Shown: piece by piece, positions 50,514-58,733 of the stretch | How the letters are laid out: every line of letters starts with the position of its first letter | Position numbering within the stretch: position 1 is the stretch's first letter | Source: a virus | DNA: 64,000 nt | Strand: one strand, 5' to 3' | Virus record (IMG/VR): IMGVR_UViG_3300042882_000327 | Location: 1 to 64,000 of that record | Notes under the pieces: generated by a model | What the model was told of the DNA's origin: nothing | Seen by the model: only the letters and a program-made list of their open reading frames with translations | Databases searched by the model: none | Translations under genes and position numbers: made by a program

Positions 50514-52292
50514 CTATCCTTTCATGATATTTTCAATTTGAACTTCATCAATGGTTTCGCGTTCCATTAATAGTTCAGCCATTTGTTCAACTTTATTCCA
50601 ATTTTTCTTTAAAATTCTTTCGGCGGCTTTATAATTCTTGTTAATCAAAACTTGAATTTCTTTTTGTACCAAAGTAGTGATTTCTTCCATTCCAGATTTT
50701 AATTGCGAGGAATTAGTTAATCCATTCATTTCTACAAATTTAATTGGCGGGACTTTTTTACTCATTCCCCATTCAGTTACCATTTTAGTAGCAAGCGAAG
50801 TTGCACGTTCAATATCATTCGAAGCACCAGTAGTAACACCATCAAATCCAGCATAAATTTCCTCTGCAATCCTACCTCCATATAAAGAAGCAATTTGACT
50901 TTCCAATTTTATTTTACTAACTGAAACCGAATCTCTTTCTGGTAGGAACATAGTAATACCAAGTGCTCTGCCGCGAGGAATGATAGAAACTTTATAAATC
51001 GGATCATGTTCTTTAGAAAAATATCCTACAACAGCGTGTCCAGCTTCATGTATTGCTGTAAGTTTTCGTTCATCTTCTGACATTGTAAATGTCTTTCTTT
51101 CAACGCCCATCAAAATCTTATCCTTGGCTTTTTCAAAATTATGTTTCGAAACAACATCAGAATCTTCTCTAGAAGCGAAAATAGTAGCTTCATTTACAAG
51201 ATTGGCTAATTCTGCCCCAGAGAAGCCAGATGTTCCTCTAGCAATACTATGCAAATCCACATCCTCGGACATAGGAATATTCTTTGTATGAACTTCAAGA
51301 ATTTGAGTTCTGCCATTCAAATCCGGTAATCCAACCGCGATTTGACGATCAAATCTTCCGGGTCTTAATAATGCCTTATCTAAGATATCCGCACGATTTG
51401 TTGCGGCAATAACAATAATCCTAGAATTAGTACCAAATCCATCCATTTCTACCAGCAATGCATTTAATGTTTGGTCGCGTTCGTCATTTGAAACCATACC
51501 AGAACTTCTTGATTTACCGACAGCATCAATCTCGTCAATGAATAAAATAGCAGATTCATTTTTCTTCAATTCGACAAACATATCACGAACTCTAGAAGAC
51601 CCCACACCAACAAACATTTCAACAAAGTCGGAACCGGAACAATAATAAAACGGTACACCAGCTTCATGAGCAACCGCTTTGGATAGCAATGTTTTACCAG
51701 TTCCGGGATCTCCTGTCAAGAGAACACCTTTCGGGACTTTACCGCCAAGCTTATTAAATTTTTCGGGATTTCTAAGAAAATCAATAACTTCTCGTAGTTC
51801 ATCTTTTGCTTCATCACAACCAGCAACATCGGCAAAGGTAACTTCATTGTGTTCATCTTTTTCGAGAAGTTTAGCTTTGGAATTTCCAATAGATCCTAAT
51901 CTACTACCAGCCTGTCTCCTAGCAAACCAAATCCATGCACAAATTAATAATACAATAGGAATTGAGTTAATTAAAATATCCATCCAAATACTTCTCTTTG
52001 GAGGATCTAAAACTACAACATCTACATTATGTGATAATAAATCATTAATTAATTGTGGATCATTATCTGGAGTATTAACTACAAACTCTTCGCCAGTTTT
52101 TGCAATAGCATGTAGACTACTTCCTTGAATCCTAACCTTAAAGATTCCATCGTGTTTAACAATATTCAAAAATCTAGTATAAGATGGTTGATATTGTTGC
52201 ATTATTGGCTTAGTCATTCTATTATAAAATGTTACCGCAGCAAATACTACAGCAAATAGAATAACTGCCTTGATTAAAATTTGTTTATTCAT
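50514..52292 (-). CDS. ftsH: FtsH-type membrane AAA+ zinc protease
   Basis: A 592-residue protein with full FtsH architecture: TM1 (about 5-22), a short periplasmic domain, TM2 (about 103-123), AAA+ module with Walker A GDPGTGKT (194-201), pore motif FVEMFVGVG (223-231), Walker B ILFIDE and SRH ATNRADILDKALLRPGRFD (core RPGRFD), and the metalloprotease HEAGH (415-419) with a later Asp ligand in NDIERAT. Length is slightly under host FtsH (about 640). It degrades membrane and soluble proteins such as sigma32 or LpxC in bacteria. It lies immediately after gp55, with 1-base overlap. Confidence 0.95.
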   Translation of the reverse strand: MNKQILIKAVILFAVVFAAVTFYNRMTKPIMQQYQPSYTRFLNIVKHDGIFKVRIQGSSLHAIAKTGEEFVVNTPDNDPQLINDLLSHNVDVVVLDPPKRSIWMDILINSIPIVLLICAWIWFARRQAGSRLGSIGNSKAKLLEKDEHNEVTFADVAGCDEAKDELREVIDFLRNPEKFNKLGGKVPKGVLLTGDPGTGKTLLSKAVAHEAGVPFYYCSGSDFVEMFVGVGSSRVRDMFVELKKNESAILFIDEIDAVGKSRSSGMVSNDERDQTLNALLVEMDGFGTNSRIIVIAATNRADILDKALLRPGRFDRQIAVGLPDLNGRTQILEVHTKNIPMSEDVDLHSIARGTSGFSGAELANLVNEATIFASREDSDVVSKHNFEKAKDKILMGVERKTFTMSEDERKLTAIHEAGHAVVGYFSKEHDPIYKVSIIPRGRALGITMFLPERDSVSVSKIKLESQIASLYGGRIAEEIYAGFDGVTTGASNDIERATSLATKMVTEWGMSKKVPPIKFVEMNGLTNSSQLKSGMEEITTLVQKEIQVLINKNYKAAERILKKNWNKVEQMAELLMERETIDEVQIENIMKG

Positions 52293-52831
52293 TATTCTTC
52301 CTCTAGGAAATTTTCTAGACCCTTTTTCTTCTTGGAGTTCTCTTTCTTCTCCTTAACATTAGATTCATACTGCTCAATAAATTCATACAGATTATCATAA
52401 ATTTGAATTTGGTTTATTGTGCCATCACCGAGTTCTAATAACTCTTCTTCATCAAGAATCCCAAAATTCTCGGTGGCTTTATATTTCACATATTGTTGTT
52501 TCTTTTCTTTTGCTATTCTTCTTACAAAAGCATACCAACAAATTTGGGTAAAATATGCAAATGGATTTGTTGACTTTGCCGGATCAAAATTCTCAAAATA
52601 CATCAAACAATTTTCTATAGCATCCGAAACCATTTCGTCCTTATACGTATAACAGCAAAAATTAGGACGTTTCGCCAGATTCATAGCAATCTTTAAGAAA
52701 CATTCACCAATATAATTGGGAATCCGGGGTTTCTTTTGTCCCGCGCTTTTAGAAACGTCCAAAGCGGTTTTATATTCGACAAGAGCTTTTAAAAAATCGT
52801 CATTATTAATATATTGTGTTGTAGTTTTCAA
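52292..52831 (-). CDS. 55: Late sigma factor (T4 gp55)
   Basis: A 179-residue sigma-like factor that directs host RNA polymerase to TATAAATA promoters. It matches T4 gp55 in NFCCYTYKDEMVSDAIENCL (core DEMVSDAIENC), FDPAKSTNPFAYFTQICWYAF (core NPFAYFTQI) and RRIAKEKKQQ. AGGAG precedes a TTG start at 52831. The gene stands behind its own early promoter. Late promoters matching its specificity are visible elsewhere in the window. Confidence 0.95.
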   Translation of the reverse strand: MKTTTQYINNDDFLKALVEYKTALDVSKSAGQKKPRIPNYIGECFLKIAMNLAKRPNFCCYTYKDEMVSDAIENCLMYFENFDPAKSTNPFAYFTQICWYAFVRRIAKEKKQQYVKYKATENFGILDEEELLELGDGTINQIQIYDNLYEFIEQYESNVKEKKENSKKKKGLENFLEEE

Positions 52832-52863
52832 TTTATTCTCCTAATAATCCTACTCATTGTATT

Positions 52864-52892
52864 ATTATACCGCACTAATCGAAATAAGTAAA
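52864..52892 (-). promoter_or_regulatory. T4-type early promoter for gp55
   Basis: Minus-strand TTTACT (plus 52887-52892), 17-bp spacer, perfect TATAAT (plus 52864-52869). The gp55 TTG lies 26 bases downstream of the expected start site. The GTGCGG before the -10 resembles the T4 early GTGG element. Confidence 0.8.
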
Positions 52893-52906
52893 GGAAAAAA
52901 TAATTC

Positions 52907-52935
52907 TTGACTTTTCCAAAAAATAGTAAGATAAT
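52907..52935 (+). promoter_or_regulatory. Candidate plus-strand (antisense) promoter
   Basis: The plus strand reads TTGACT (52907-52912), 17 bp, GATAAT (52930-52935). It would fire antisense across the next genes. No plus-strand gene follows, so it may be fortuitous. Confidence 0.3.
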
Positions 52936-52963
52936 AAGTATGTATTCAGTTGATGTACAATCT

Positions 52964-53338
52964 TTAATGCATCTTGTTTAAGCTCTTAGCATCCATACCT
53001 TCTAGCATAAGTTTTATATCTTTTTTATCTATTTCTGTCTTTTCTTCTTTTTCGAATTCGAAATCATTCAAGAAGTTAAGATAATATTCTTTAAAGTCTT
53101 GTTTTGGTTCTAACAGCAATAAAACCTCTGACAGAGGTAAAACTGCAAAGTTATTTTCCAACAAATTTAATGGTAGCCAGAAACTCAACATCATTTCTTG
53201 TGTATCTTCTTTAGTGTTGAAAGTTAAAAGAACATTCAACGGATACGTTAATCTGATGGTATCTGACTTTAAATCTTTTTCTACAAAAGAAATAATATCT
53301 TCTCCGCTTCTCAATCTTACAAATTTGATATGTCCCAT
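52964..53338 (-). CDS. Sm-like small protein, paralogue of the one at 39358-39666
   Basis: A 124-residue protein: MGHIKFVRLRSGEDIISFVEK, then SDTIRLTYPLNVL and a FWLPLN segment, and an acidic, helical C-terminal tail. The first 80 residues match the pattern of the 102-residue protein at 39358-39666 (SGEDI, then a strand with LTxP). RNA or protein binding is possible but not shown. It lies between uvsW and gp55. Confidence 0.6.
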   Translation of the reverse strand: MGHIKFVRLRSGEDIISFVEKDLKSDTIRLTYPLNVLLTFNTKEDTQEMMLSFWLPLNLLENNFAVLPLSEVLLLLEPKQDFKEYYLNFLNDFEFEKEEKTEIDKKDIKLMLEGMDAKSLNKMH

Positions 53339-53348
53339 AATTGTCTCT

Positions 53349-54848
53349 TTAAGAAAAATCTACATTAATAATTTTATAATCAAATTGTTCTTGATTATAT
53401 GTTTTTATACGTTCTAAGAAATGAGAGAGTACAAAATTTTGATGTTTACCTACGCTTAGATTATCAACAATATCATATAGAGTTGCAACATCTTTTGATT
53501 CGTGAAGACGCAAAATTCTTCCTATTGATTGAAGATTTCTGATTCTAGATTTTCCTGAAATTGCAGAAATAATATTATGAAGATTTTTAATTGACACTCC
53601 AGTGCTCATTGTACCATAACTCGCTACGATAATAGCATTTAATTCCGATTCCATAATTTGACGAATCTTTTCTCTTTCGTCACCAGCAATGCCTCCGTGA
53701 ATAAAATATACGTTTCTATTATTAAGATGTTTTGAATTTTTAATCATTTCGTATATTACTTTTCCGTGAGTTTCTACAAAATTAAATAGAATGATTGTAT
53801 TTTTATCCAAAGAAAGAGATAGGTTTTTAATAAATGTATTTCTCTTGGTATTTGATACTAGATACTTTATCTCTTCTTGATATTTGAATTTTTTAATTGC
53901 TTTGCAAGTTTCTTTATCATATTTTAATACCAGACATTTGATATTAAATGCTGCAACTTGTTTTCTATCTATTAGTTCTTTTGTAGTTATCAGTTTATTA
54001 ATAGGACCAAATAATCCAATTAATGTTTTTTCATTAACTTTTAAATTATCTAAAGTTCCTGTTAATCCTATTCTATAAGAAGCGTTAGTACATCTTTCTA
54101 ATATACCAGTCAAAGAAGTAGCTTTGGCTGTATGAACTTCATCTGTAATAACAAAATCATATTGAGTAAAAAAGTTATTTTCTTTTATAGTATGAAGCGA
54201 TTGCCATGTAGAAATAGTTATAATCTTGCTTGCATTTTTATCCTGTCCTTGATATATTTTATGGACATGTTTATCGCAATCCCAACAATTAAAATGAGAA
54301 TAATCTTGAAAATCCGAATATAATTGATGAACTAATGATATACTAGGAACTATAATAAGTCCTTTTAATCCAGAATCAGACAAAAATTTGGCAATAAGAT
54401 ATATCGTAAGAGATTTGCCAGAAGAGGTCGGACTTAATATCAATTGTCTTTTATTGGAAACAGCATCAACAAATCCTTTTATTTGATAATCTCTAGGCTC
54501 TATTTCTTGTCCTTTTGATGATGGTTTTGTATTTTTTATGAAGTTTTCTGCGTCGAGTTCTAATCGTTTGGATTTTAAATTATCGGAAATTTCATAAGTA
54601 TAGTCTCTGCTTTTACAGAAAGCAATTACCTGATTAAATAATCCAAAATATAGTTCTCCCCTATTTTTAGATGTTAATCTCAATAGTCTTAACTTCCCAT
54701 CCCACATCTTAGCTCTATATTTTGGATGATATTTATAACCTTCCGCATAAAATGTAAATACATCTTGTAATTCATATAGAGTTGATTGTTCTCCGGAAAC
54801 TATTATATAACTCTCATTTTTCTTTTCTATATGTAAATCAGCCATCAT
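53349..54848 (-). CDS. uvsW: RNA-DNA/DNA helicase UvsW
   Basis: A 499-residue SF2 helicase. Motifs: EPRDYQIKGFVDAV (Q-like), SPTSSGKS (Walker A), ITDEVHTAKA (DEAH-like DEVH), GLTGTLDN, and QSIGRILR (motif VI). An N-terminal T4 UvsW-type domain precedes it. UvsW resolves R-loops and branched intermediates during late infection. UvsW and UvsY are adjacent (54845), as in many T4-like phages. Confidence 0.94.
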   Translation of the reverse strand: MMADLHIEKKNESYIIVSGEQSTLYELQDVFTFYAEGYKYHPKYRAKMWDGKLRLLRLTSKNRGELYFGLFNQVIAFCKSRDYTYEISDNLKSKRLELDAENFIKNTKPSSKGQEIEPRDYQIKGFVDAVSNKRQLILSPTSSGKSLTIYLIAKFLSDSGLKGLIIVPSISLVHQLYSDFQDYSHFNCWDCDKHVHKIYQGQDKNASKIITISTWQSLHTIKENNFFTQYDFVITDEVHTAKATSLTGILERCTNASYRIGLTGTLDNLKVNEKTLIGLFGPINKLITTKELIDRKQVAAFNIKCLVLKYDKETCKAIKKFKYQEEIKYLVSNTKRNTFIKNLSLSLDKNTIILFNFVETHGKVIYEMIKNSKHLNNRNVYFIHGGIAGDEREKIRQIMESELNAIIVASYGTMSTGVSIKNLHNIISAISGKSRIRNLQSIGRILRLHESKDVATLYDIVDNLSVGKHQNFVLSHFLERIKTYNQEQFDYKIINVDFS

Positions 54849-55282
54849 GCACCCGATAAAAATTTCTCATAATCAACCAAGGTTTTAAGTTGCCAAGTCC
54901 TTGATTTGAGTTCGTTTAAAATAGATTCACAGGTAGAAATGACCTGATCGTGATATATCTTTTTTTGGAGGAGTTTGATTAGAATTTCATCACAATTCAA
55001 ATATTTTTCTAACCCAGTTTTTGTGACATGAAGATCAAATTGTTCCCATCCATATTCTTCTAGTGATTCTTGATCTAGTTGTCCAAGGTAATATTCAGAG
55101 CGAATATTTTTCATTTTATCGTAATCGAATTTGGCTTTAAAAGAAGCCATTTTGTGTTCATTAAGATACTTAATATATTTGGCATGTAATTTTGGAATGC
55201 CAATCAATTCAAGTTTTATCTTTCCTTCATCAATAACACAATCTTGCGCCCATTCTTCAAGCAATTGTTCCAGTTTTATCAT
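54845..55282 (-). CDS. uvsY: Recombination mediator UvsY
   Basis: A 145-residue protein matching T4 UvsY, which loads UvsX onto gp32-coated DNA. MIKLEQLLEEWAQDCVIDEG is the family N-terminus, and CESILNELKSRTWQLKTLVDYEKF (core LKSRTWQLK) its C-terminus. The stop overlaps the uvsW start. Its partner UvsX is encoded in two pieces at 35-36.7 kb. Confidence 0.9.
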   Translation of the reverse strand: MIKLEQLLEEWAQDCVIDEGKIKLELIGIPKLHAKYIKYLNEHKMASFKAKFDYDKMKNIRSEYYLGQLDQESLEEYGWEQFDLHVTKTGLEKYLNCDEILIKLLQKKIYHDQVISTCESILNELKSRTWQLKTLVDYEKFLSGA

Positions 55283-55298
55283 AATATAGTCTCATAAT

Positions 55299-55829
55299 TT
55301 AAATACGTTCAAAGTTATATAGTTGATATTTAAACGACGCTTTTGCAGTTAAAATATCATCTGCGCTTTGTGCCGAACTCATAGTTATTCCGGATAACGA
55401 AACCGGAAAAACATCTACAAATTTAACATTGGTTTTAAAATTATTTAGTGCCGTTAATGTAGACATATATGCATCCGAATATTGAGGAGTCATAGATTTC
55501 ATAGTAATTATAGACTCTCTATTCAAGGTTTTATATTCCTCAAAAGAACACGGAAAAGAATATTTTCTAATCCAATCATGAATCACTTGCCATGACCAAA
55601 GTTCCTCGTCTACAATGAATTCGATATCCAATGTTTCATAAATTGCTTTATCTCCGGGTCTATACAAATCTACAAATGGTGTAGATTGTGTTACTGGCGT
55701 AGATGATATTCCCGGAATATTGACAGATCTGCAGAAATAAGTTACACTACTAATTCTCGGAAAAATAATCTGAAACTTTGTAGATTGTAAATAATTAGAA
55801 TTCGGTGGATTTCTGGTTAATGCTGACAT
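55299..55829 (-). CDS. Tail tube-like protein (gp19/gp54 family)
   Basis: The start at 55829 (MSALTRNPPNSNYLQSTKF) is used because the late promoter sits just upstream; the longer frame to 55868 would place the start before it. The 176-residue product resembles phage tube proteins: NYLQSTKFQIIFPR, YFCRSVNIPGIS and DLDIEFIVDEELWSW (core FIVDEELW). It is distinct from the gp19 gene at the right edge, so it may be a tube initiator or tail paralogue. Confidence 0.6.
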   Translation of the reverse strand: MSALTRNPPNSNYLQSTKFQIIFPRISSVTYFCRSVNIPGISSTPVTQSTPFVDLYRPGDKAIYETLDIEFIVDEELWSWQVIHDWIRKYSFPCSFEEYKTLNRESIITMKSMTPQYSDAYMSTLTALNNFKTNVKFVDVFPVSLSGITMSSAQSADDILTAKASFKYQLYNFERI

Positions 55830-55852
55830 ATTATTTTTATAGGTAAATAAAG

Positions 55853-55863
55853 TAGTATTTATA
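55853..55863 (-). promoter_or_regulatory. T4-type late promoter
   Basis: The minus strand reads TATAAATACTA (TATAAATA at plus 55856-55863), close to the full T4 late consensus, 27 bases before the tube-like protein ATG. Confidence 0.75.
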
Positions 55864-55903
55864 AACAATATAAAGGATGGGTTTGTAAAAAAATTAGATT
55901 AAT

Positions 55904-55931
55904 AAAAAAAGGGAGCCGAAGCTCCCTTTTT
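55904..55931 (-). terminator. Strong rho-independent terminator after gp23
   Basis: Minus strand: AAAAAGGGAGC, TTCG tetraloop, GCTCCCTTTTTTT (plus 55904-55931). UUCG loops are especially stable. It closes the capsid transcript 20 bases after the gp23 stop. Confidence 0.9.
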
Positions 55932-55951
55932 GTTTTCCGTTTTAAACGGTA

Positions 55952-57232
55952 TTACATAATATTGCGAACGGCAAAGATTCTGTAATAAACGTTCTTACGA
56001 GCAGTTAGTCTACCTTGACCAACATCTAGACCTTCCGCAAATGGGTTTGCAACCATTCCGTAACGAGTCTTGAAGCCAATCTTAGGTTGGAAAGTAGCTG
56101 GATCAACTGCACGAACCATTTGTAGAGGAACGTATGGGCAGTAGAATAGACCAGCATCATAAGGGGAAGTACCCTTATAACCAACTGTAACTAGTTCAGT
56201 ACCAGCAGACATACCGCCGAAGTAAGGATCGATATAGACCTTAATACGACCATGTAGCATACCAGCATAGGTGTTACCAGTATCGTCAACTTGTAGATCA
56301 GCAGATAGTGCTGGGGTGTATTGTAGAACACCAGCCATAGCTAGAGCGGAAGCTACGTCAGAAGAAACGATAAGGATATTACCTTTCCCTCTACGAGTTT
56401 CTTTTGCAATTGCGTTGGCTTCTCTTTCGATATGATAGATTAGACCTTTGAAACGTTCAACGGACCAACGACCATTAGAGTCGGTATCTAGATCGAACAC
56501 ACCAGGAGTTACAGTACCCCATTGAGCACCAGGCTTTGCAACTTGGTAAATGGTACGGATAACTTCACGGTTGATTTCAGCAAGAATTTCTGTAGAAAGA
56601 ATATTGCTTAGTTCGGTTTCTGCATCTAGACCATGAATTGCTTTTAGGTCTTGTGCTAGTTCGATTGAATATTCAGCCTTTAACGCACGAGTGTTAGCTG
56701 TTACAGTAACCTTGTCGATTGTAACTGCCATGTTTGCAGGTTCAATACCTTCACCAGTAGCAGTAGACATTCCTTTACCAGAAGTAAAGATATCGGTATT
56801 AGCGATATTAGCAACTGGGTTATTGGAAGTGTCAGAATCGTAACCACGACCGATAATACCAGAGAAAATGGTATTAGCTTCGTTGTAGAATGCTTCGTTA
56901 TTGTTTTGTGAAGTATAACGTGAACGTAGAGCAAAGATTAGTCCAGTAGGACCAGTCATTGGCTGTACACCAGCAACATCATACGCAATTAGGTTAGGAA
57001 GCGAACGACGAACTAGACTGATTAGAATAGGATCGAAGTTTTGGATTCCACCAGCAACGTTAGTTGGTGCGGTTTCGTTAATGGCCTGACGTTCAGCATC
57101 CATAGCTTTTTGTTGGTTCTCAAGAACCATAGCTGTGACTGCCTTCTTGTAGGGGTCTTTAATTGGGTCTAGTTCTGGATGTTCCAGAATTGGACTCCAC
57201 TTGTTTACAACTTCTTCTTCGTTTAAATACAT
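55952..57232 (-). CDS. 23: Major capsid protein (T4 gp23)
   Basis: A 426-residue capsid protein. Recognisable segments include DPILISLVRRSLPNLIAYDVAGVQPMTGPTGLIFALR (core AYDVAGVQPMTGPTG), which is strongly conserved in gp23, and RGKGNILIVSSDVASAL (core NILIVSSDVAS) and FCPYVPLQMVRAVDP. The precursor N-terminus would be cleaved by the protease at 58734-59399. It has its own late promoter and a strong terminator. It is shorter than T4 gp23 (521). Confidence 0.97.
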   Translation of the reverse strand: MYLNEEEVVNKWSPILEHPELDPIKDPYKKAVTAMVLENQQKAMDAERQAINETAPTNVAGGIQNFDPILISLVRRSLPNLIAYDVAGVQPMTGPTGLIFALRSRYTSQNNNEAFYNEANTIFSGIIGRGYDSDTSNNPVANIANTDIFTSGKGMSTATGEGIEPANMAVTIDKVTVTANTRALKAEYSIELAQDLKAIHGLDAETELSNILSTEILAEINREVIRTIYQVAKPGAQWGTVTPGVFDLDTDSNGRWSVERFKGLIYHIEREANAIAKETRRGKGNILIVSSDVASALAMAGVLQYTPALSADLQVDDTGNTYAGMLHGRIKVYIDPYFGGMSAGTELVTVGYKGTSPYDAGLFYCPYVPLQMVRAVDPATFQPKIGFKTRYGMVANPFAEGLDVGQGRLTARKNVYYRIFAVRNIM

Positions 57233-57261
57233 TGTAGGTTTCTCCTTAATAAAATATTATT

Positions 57262-57272
57262 TAATATTTATA
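57262..57272 (-). promoter_or_regulatory. T4-type late promoter of gp23
   Basis: Minus-strand TATAAATATTA (TATAAATA at plus 57265-57272), about 33 bases before the gp23 ATG, which has GGAG at good spacing. Confidence 0.75.
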
Positions 57273-57277
57273 AAAAA

Positions 57278-58672
57278 TTAAAATTTAGCGAGTCTAGTAA
57301 TCTTGTTAACATAAGATTCGATTAAGGGATCGACTACTTTAGTCGTATTGTCTTCATCGATTTCAATCATGTCGTTTAAAGAATCTGTAGATGCTGTTCT
57401 GATTTCTGTTGGGAAATAGCTTTCCTTGATAGAAACTAATTTTTCTGAAAAATCTTCTTCAGAAACGAACTCAACATTCTTAGCTAGTGCTCTAACTTTC
57501 TCAGCTTGAGATAGTGTTAGACCTTCACATGCTAGATGAACTACTTCTTCTTTTCTGTGTTCGGATAGAGACTTCTTTAGATCAATATTCTTTAGATGTT
57601 GTTCATTGATTTGATCTTCTAGCTCTTCAACGCGATCAGCTAGTTGTTCAACGATATCAACTTTATCTTCTGGAATATCAATATAATGTTCTACGAACAC
57701 ATTCTTTAATGCTCCGATGAAATCTTCTACGATCTCAGAACGAAGTCCTTTTTCGATAGCTAATTCATTTTCAGCCATCCAATTTTCAACAACGTAGTCT
57801 AGGTAAGAATCTAGCTTAGATGCAAAATCTTCCTTAACTACTTCTAGAGTTTCTTCAAACTCAGCAATATACTTTTCTTCTAGTTCAGAAGCGATTTCTT
57901 CAACACGAGCTTCAACAGCCGCTTCGAAGATCATAGAAGCCTTTTCTTTGAATTCTTCAGAAAGGTTTTCGCCAGAAAGCATGGCATCAACGTCTTCTTT
58001 AACCTTCATTTTCATTTCGTCTTTCTTTGCTTTTTTTGCTTTCTTATTTTCTTCTTCGTCTTCGTCTTCATCGTCATAGGAATCGCAACTGTCGCCTTCC
58101 ATGATTCTTACTGCTTCGTCTTTATCGCAACCATATTTTTCCATGAAAGATTCATCTTCCATATTTTCTAAGTCTTCCATAACTTCTTCAATGGTAGCTT
58201 CTTCCAATTCTTCCTCTTCTTCGTACTCTTCTTCTTCTTCTCCTTCGCAAGCTGCAACAGCTTTAGGATTGCCTTGCTTCTTGACGGAAGCTAGAGTGGC
58301 CTTAGTACGTTCGCCCTTTTCGGCGGATTTAGAAGTTTCTGGTTCGATTTCTGGGGACTTAGCTAGATCAGAACGACCAGCCTTTTCGCCTGGTTGAGTT
58401 GATAACTTCTTCATTGGTTCGGAACCAACTGGTGGGGTTTTACCCGGAGCAGTTGCTGTAGGAACTCCATTAGTAGGATCTAGAGCACTGTCATCAGTTG
58501 AATAACCATTTCTACCAATATCTTTTGTAGACTGCTGTGGAGCAGTTACGCTTGGCTTATATCCATCTCCGAAAGATGCAGATGGAGCAGCCTTTTTGCT
58601 GGCAGCAAGATTAGCAGAAGCATCACCTTCTAGAATCTTTGCAGCAGCTTCAGATAAATTTAATTTAGACAT
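57278..58672 (-). CDS. 22: Prohead scaffold/core protein (T4 gp22)
   Basis: A 464-residue scaffold. Residues 1-145 are low-complexity Ser/Thr/Ala/Pro-rich; a very acidic stretch with runs of Glu follows (about residues 143-215), then a Lys-rich run and a long helical C-terminal half (residues 225-464). The length is well above T4 gp22 (269), and the acidic/low-complexity N-terminal part looks like added core material that the protease would digest. It lies between gp21 and gp23, as in T4. Confidence 0.88.
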   Translation of the reverse strand: MSKLNLSEAAAKILEGDASANLAASKKAAPSASFGDGYKPSVTAPQQSTKDIGRNGYSTDDSALDPTNGVPTATAPGKTPPVGSEPMKKLSTQPGEKAGRSDLAKSPEIEPETSKSAEKGERTKATLASVKKQGNPKAVAACEGEEEEEYEEEEELEEATIEEVMEDLENMEDESFMEKYGCDKDEAVRIMEGDSCDSYDDEDEDEEENKKAKKAKKDEMKMKVKEDVDAMLSGENLSEEFKEKASMIFEAAVEARVEEIASELEEKYIAEFEETLEVVKEDFASKLDSYLDYVVENWMAENELAIEKGLRSEIVEDFIGALKNVFVEHYIDIPEDKVDIVEQLADRVEELEDQINEQHLKNIDLKKSLSEHRKEEVVHLACEGLTLSQAEKVRALAKNVEFVSEEDFSEKLVSIKESYFPTEIRTASTDSLNDMIEIDEDNTTKVVDPLIESYVNKITRLAKF

Positions 58673-58709
58673 TTATAATCTCCTTAAATATGCTTAAATA
58701 TATTATATA

Positions 58710-58720
58710 AGTTATTTATA
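58710..58720 (-). promoter_or_regulatory. T4-type late promoter of gp22
   Basis: Minus-strand TATAAATAACT (TATAAATA at plus 58713-58720), about 40 bases before the scaffold ATG. Confidence 0.7.
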
Positions 58721-58733
58721 AGAATGGATTTTT

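Noticed and set aside
51679-52128. Plus-strand open frame of 149 codons opposite ftsH
   Set aside because: FtsH on the other strand is certain from its motifs; this frame is Ser/Pro/Leu-rich shadow sequence.
54725-54735. TATAAATA-like core inside uvsW
   Set aside because: The position is internal to the uvsW frame and no start codon follows at proper distance.
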